Source: Clostridium acetireducens DSM 10703
Lineage (GTDB): Bacteria; Bacillota; Clostridia; Clostridiales; Clostridiaceae
Direction of reading: 5' to 3'
Assembly: GCF_001758365.1 (NCBI RefSeq)
Contig: NZ_LZFO01000005.1
Span: 32,597-96,596, forward strand
DNA length: 64,000 nucleotides
Of the stretch, positions 63,998-64,000 are shown in pieces. The notes under the pieces were generated by a model. That model did no database searches and was not told the origin of the DNA. It saw nothing but the letters and a program-made list of their open reading frames with translations. Each line of letters opens with the position of its first letter. Position 1 is the stretch's first letter. The position numbers and the translations under genes are program-made.

Positions 63998-64000
63998 CTT

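Overview
This window looks like a chromosomal segment of an AT-rich, anaerobic Clostridium, most likely near the C. botulinum / C. sporogenes / C. tetani group. The evidence is a very low GC content by eye, strong GGAGG-type ribosome binding sites, frequent TTG and GTG starts, a 30-nt CRISPR repeat of the GTTGAAC...ATTGAAAT kind, an oxygen-sensitive metabolism gene set ([NiFe] hydrogenase with hyp genes) and clostridial protein families. The genus is an inference. No rRNA or tRNA gene was seen.

Layout. 1-5.1 kb: an exported protein, a two-gene ABC exporter and a histidine kinase / response regulator pair. 5.1-7.5 kb: an iron-sulfur flavoprotein reductase (PyrK-like) and a FAD oxidoreductase. 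7.5-29.7 kb: a defence island made of two adjacent blocks. Block one (8.0-17.1 kb) is a type III restriction-modification system with an extra PLD-like/SNF2-type helicase and a DUF4391 protein. Block two (17.3-29.4 kb) carries a GGDEF protein, a WYL regulator and a DISARM class 2-like operon (DrmE, DrmA, DrmB, a cytosine-5 methyltransferase, and a PmeII-type restriction endonuclease where DrmC would be expected). DrmA is split by a frame change that seems to come from an internal deletion. Related repeat/terminator sequences sit at the three block boundaries (7.77, 17.15 and 29.55 kb).

29.7-33.1 kb: a DnaQ-like exonuclease, a DDE transposase (IS6-like) that has removed the 5' half of a DUF429 gene, and an orphan CRISPR array without cas genes in view. 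33.1-37.1 kb: AlkD-like glycosylase, a DUF3791 pair, a MerR regulator with a textbook 19-bp-spacer promoter, an HD hydrolase and a TPR protein. 37.1-43 kb: APC permease, a GntR/TrkA-C regulator (BusR-like), MarR plus MATE pump, and a cupin. Three copies of a ~300-390 bp giant palindrome lie between these genes; their arms differ between copies but stay matched inside each copy.

43.0-52.2 kb: a membrane protein, then a [NiFe] hydrogenase operon (cytochrome b5-like protein, small and large subunits, maturation protease, hypA-B-F-C-D-E). HypA lacks its zinc ribbon and HypF lacks its acylphosphatase domain. 52.3-54.8 kb: an AAA-ATPase/PD-(D/E)XK-type protein and QueH.

55.1-63.8 kb: a tightly packed, extremely AT-rich five-gene operon ended by a strong terminator: UvrD-like helicase, AddB-like protein with an Fe-S cysteine set, a second UvrD-like helicase, an unrecognised 236-aa protein, and a BrxD-like (DUF2791) ATPase. 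I do not recognise this combination as a named system, and it is my best candidate for a new defence or DNA-processing system. Roles for this operon are inferred from domains only.
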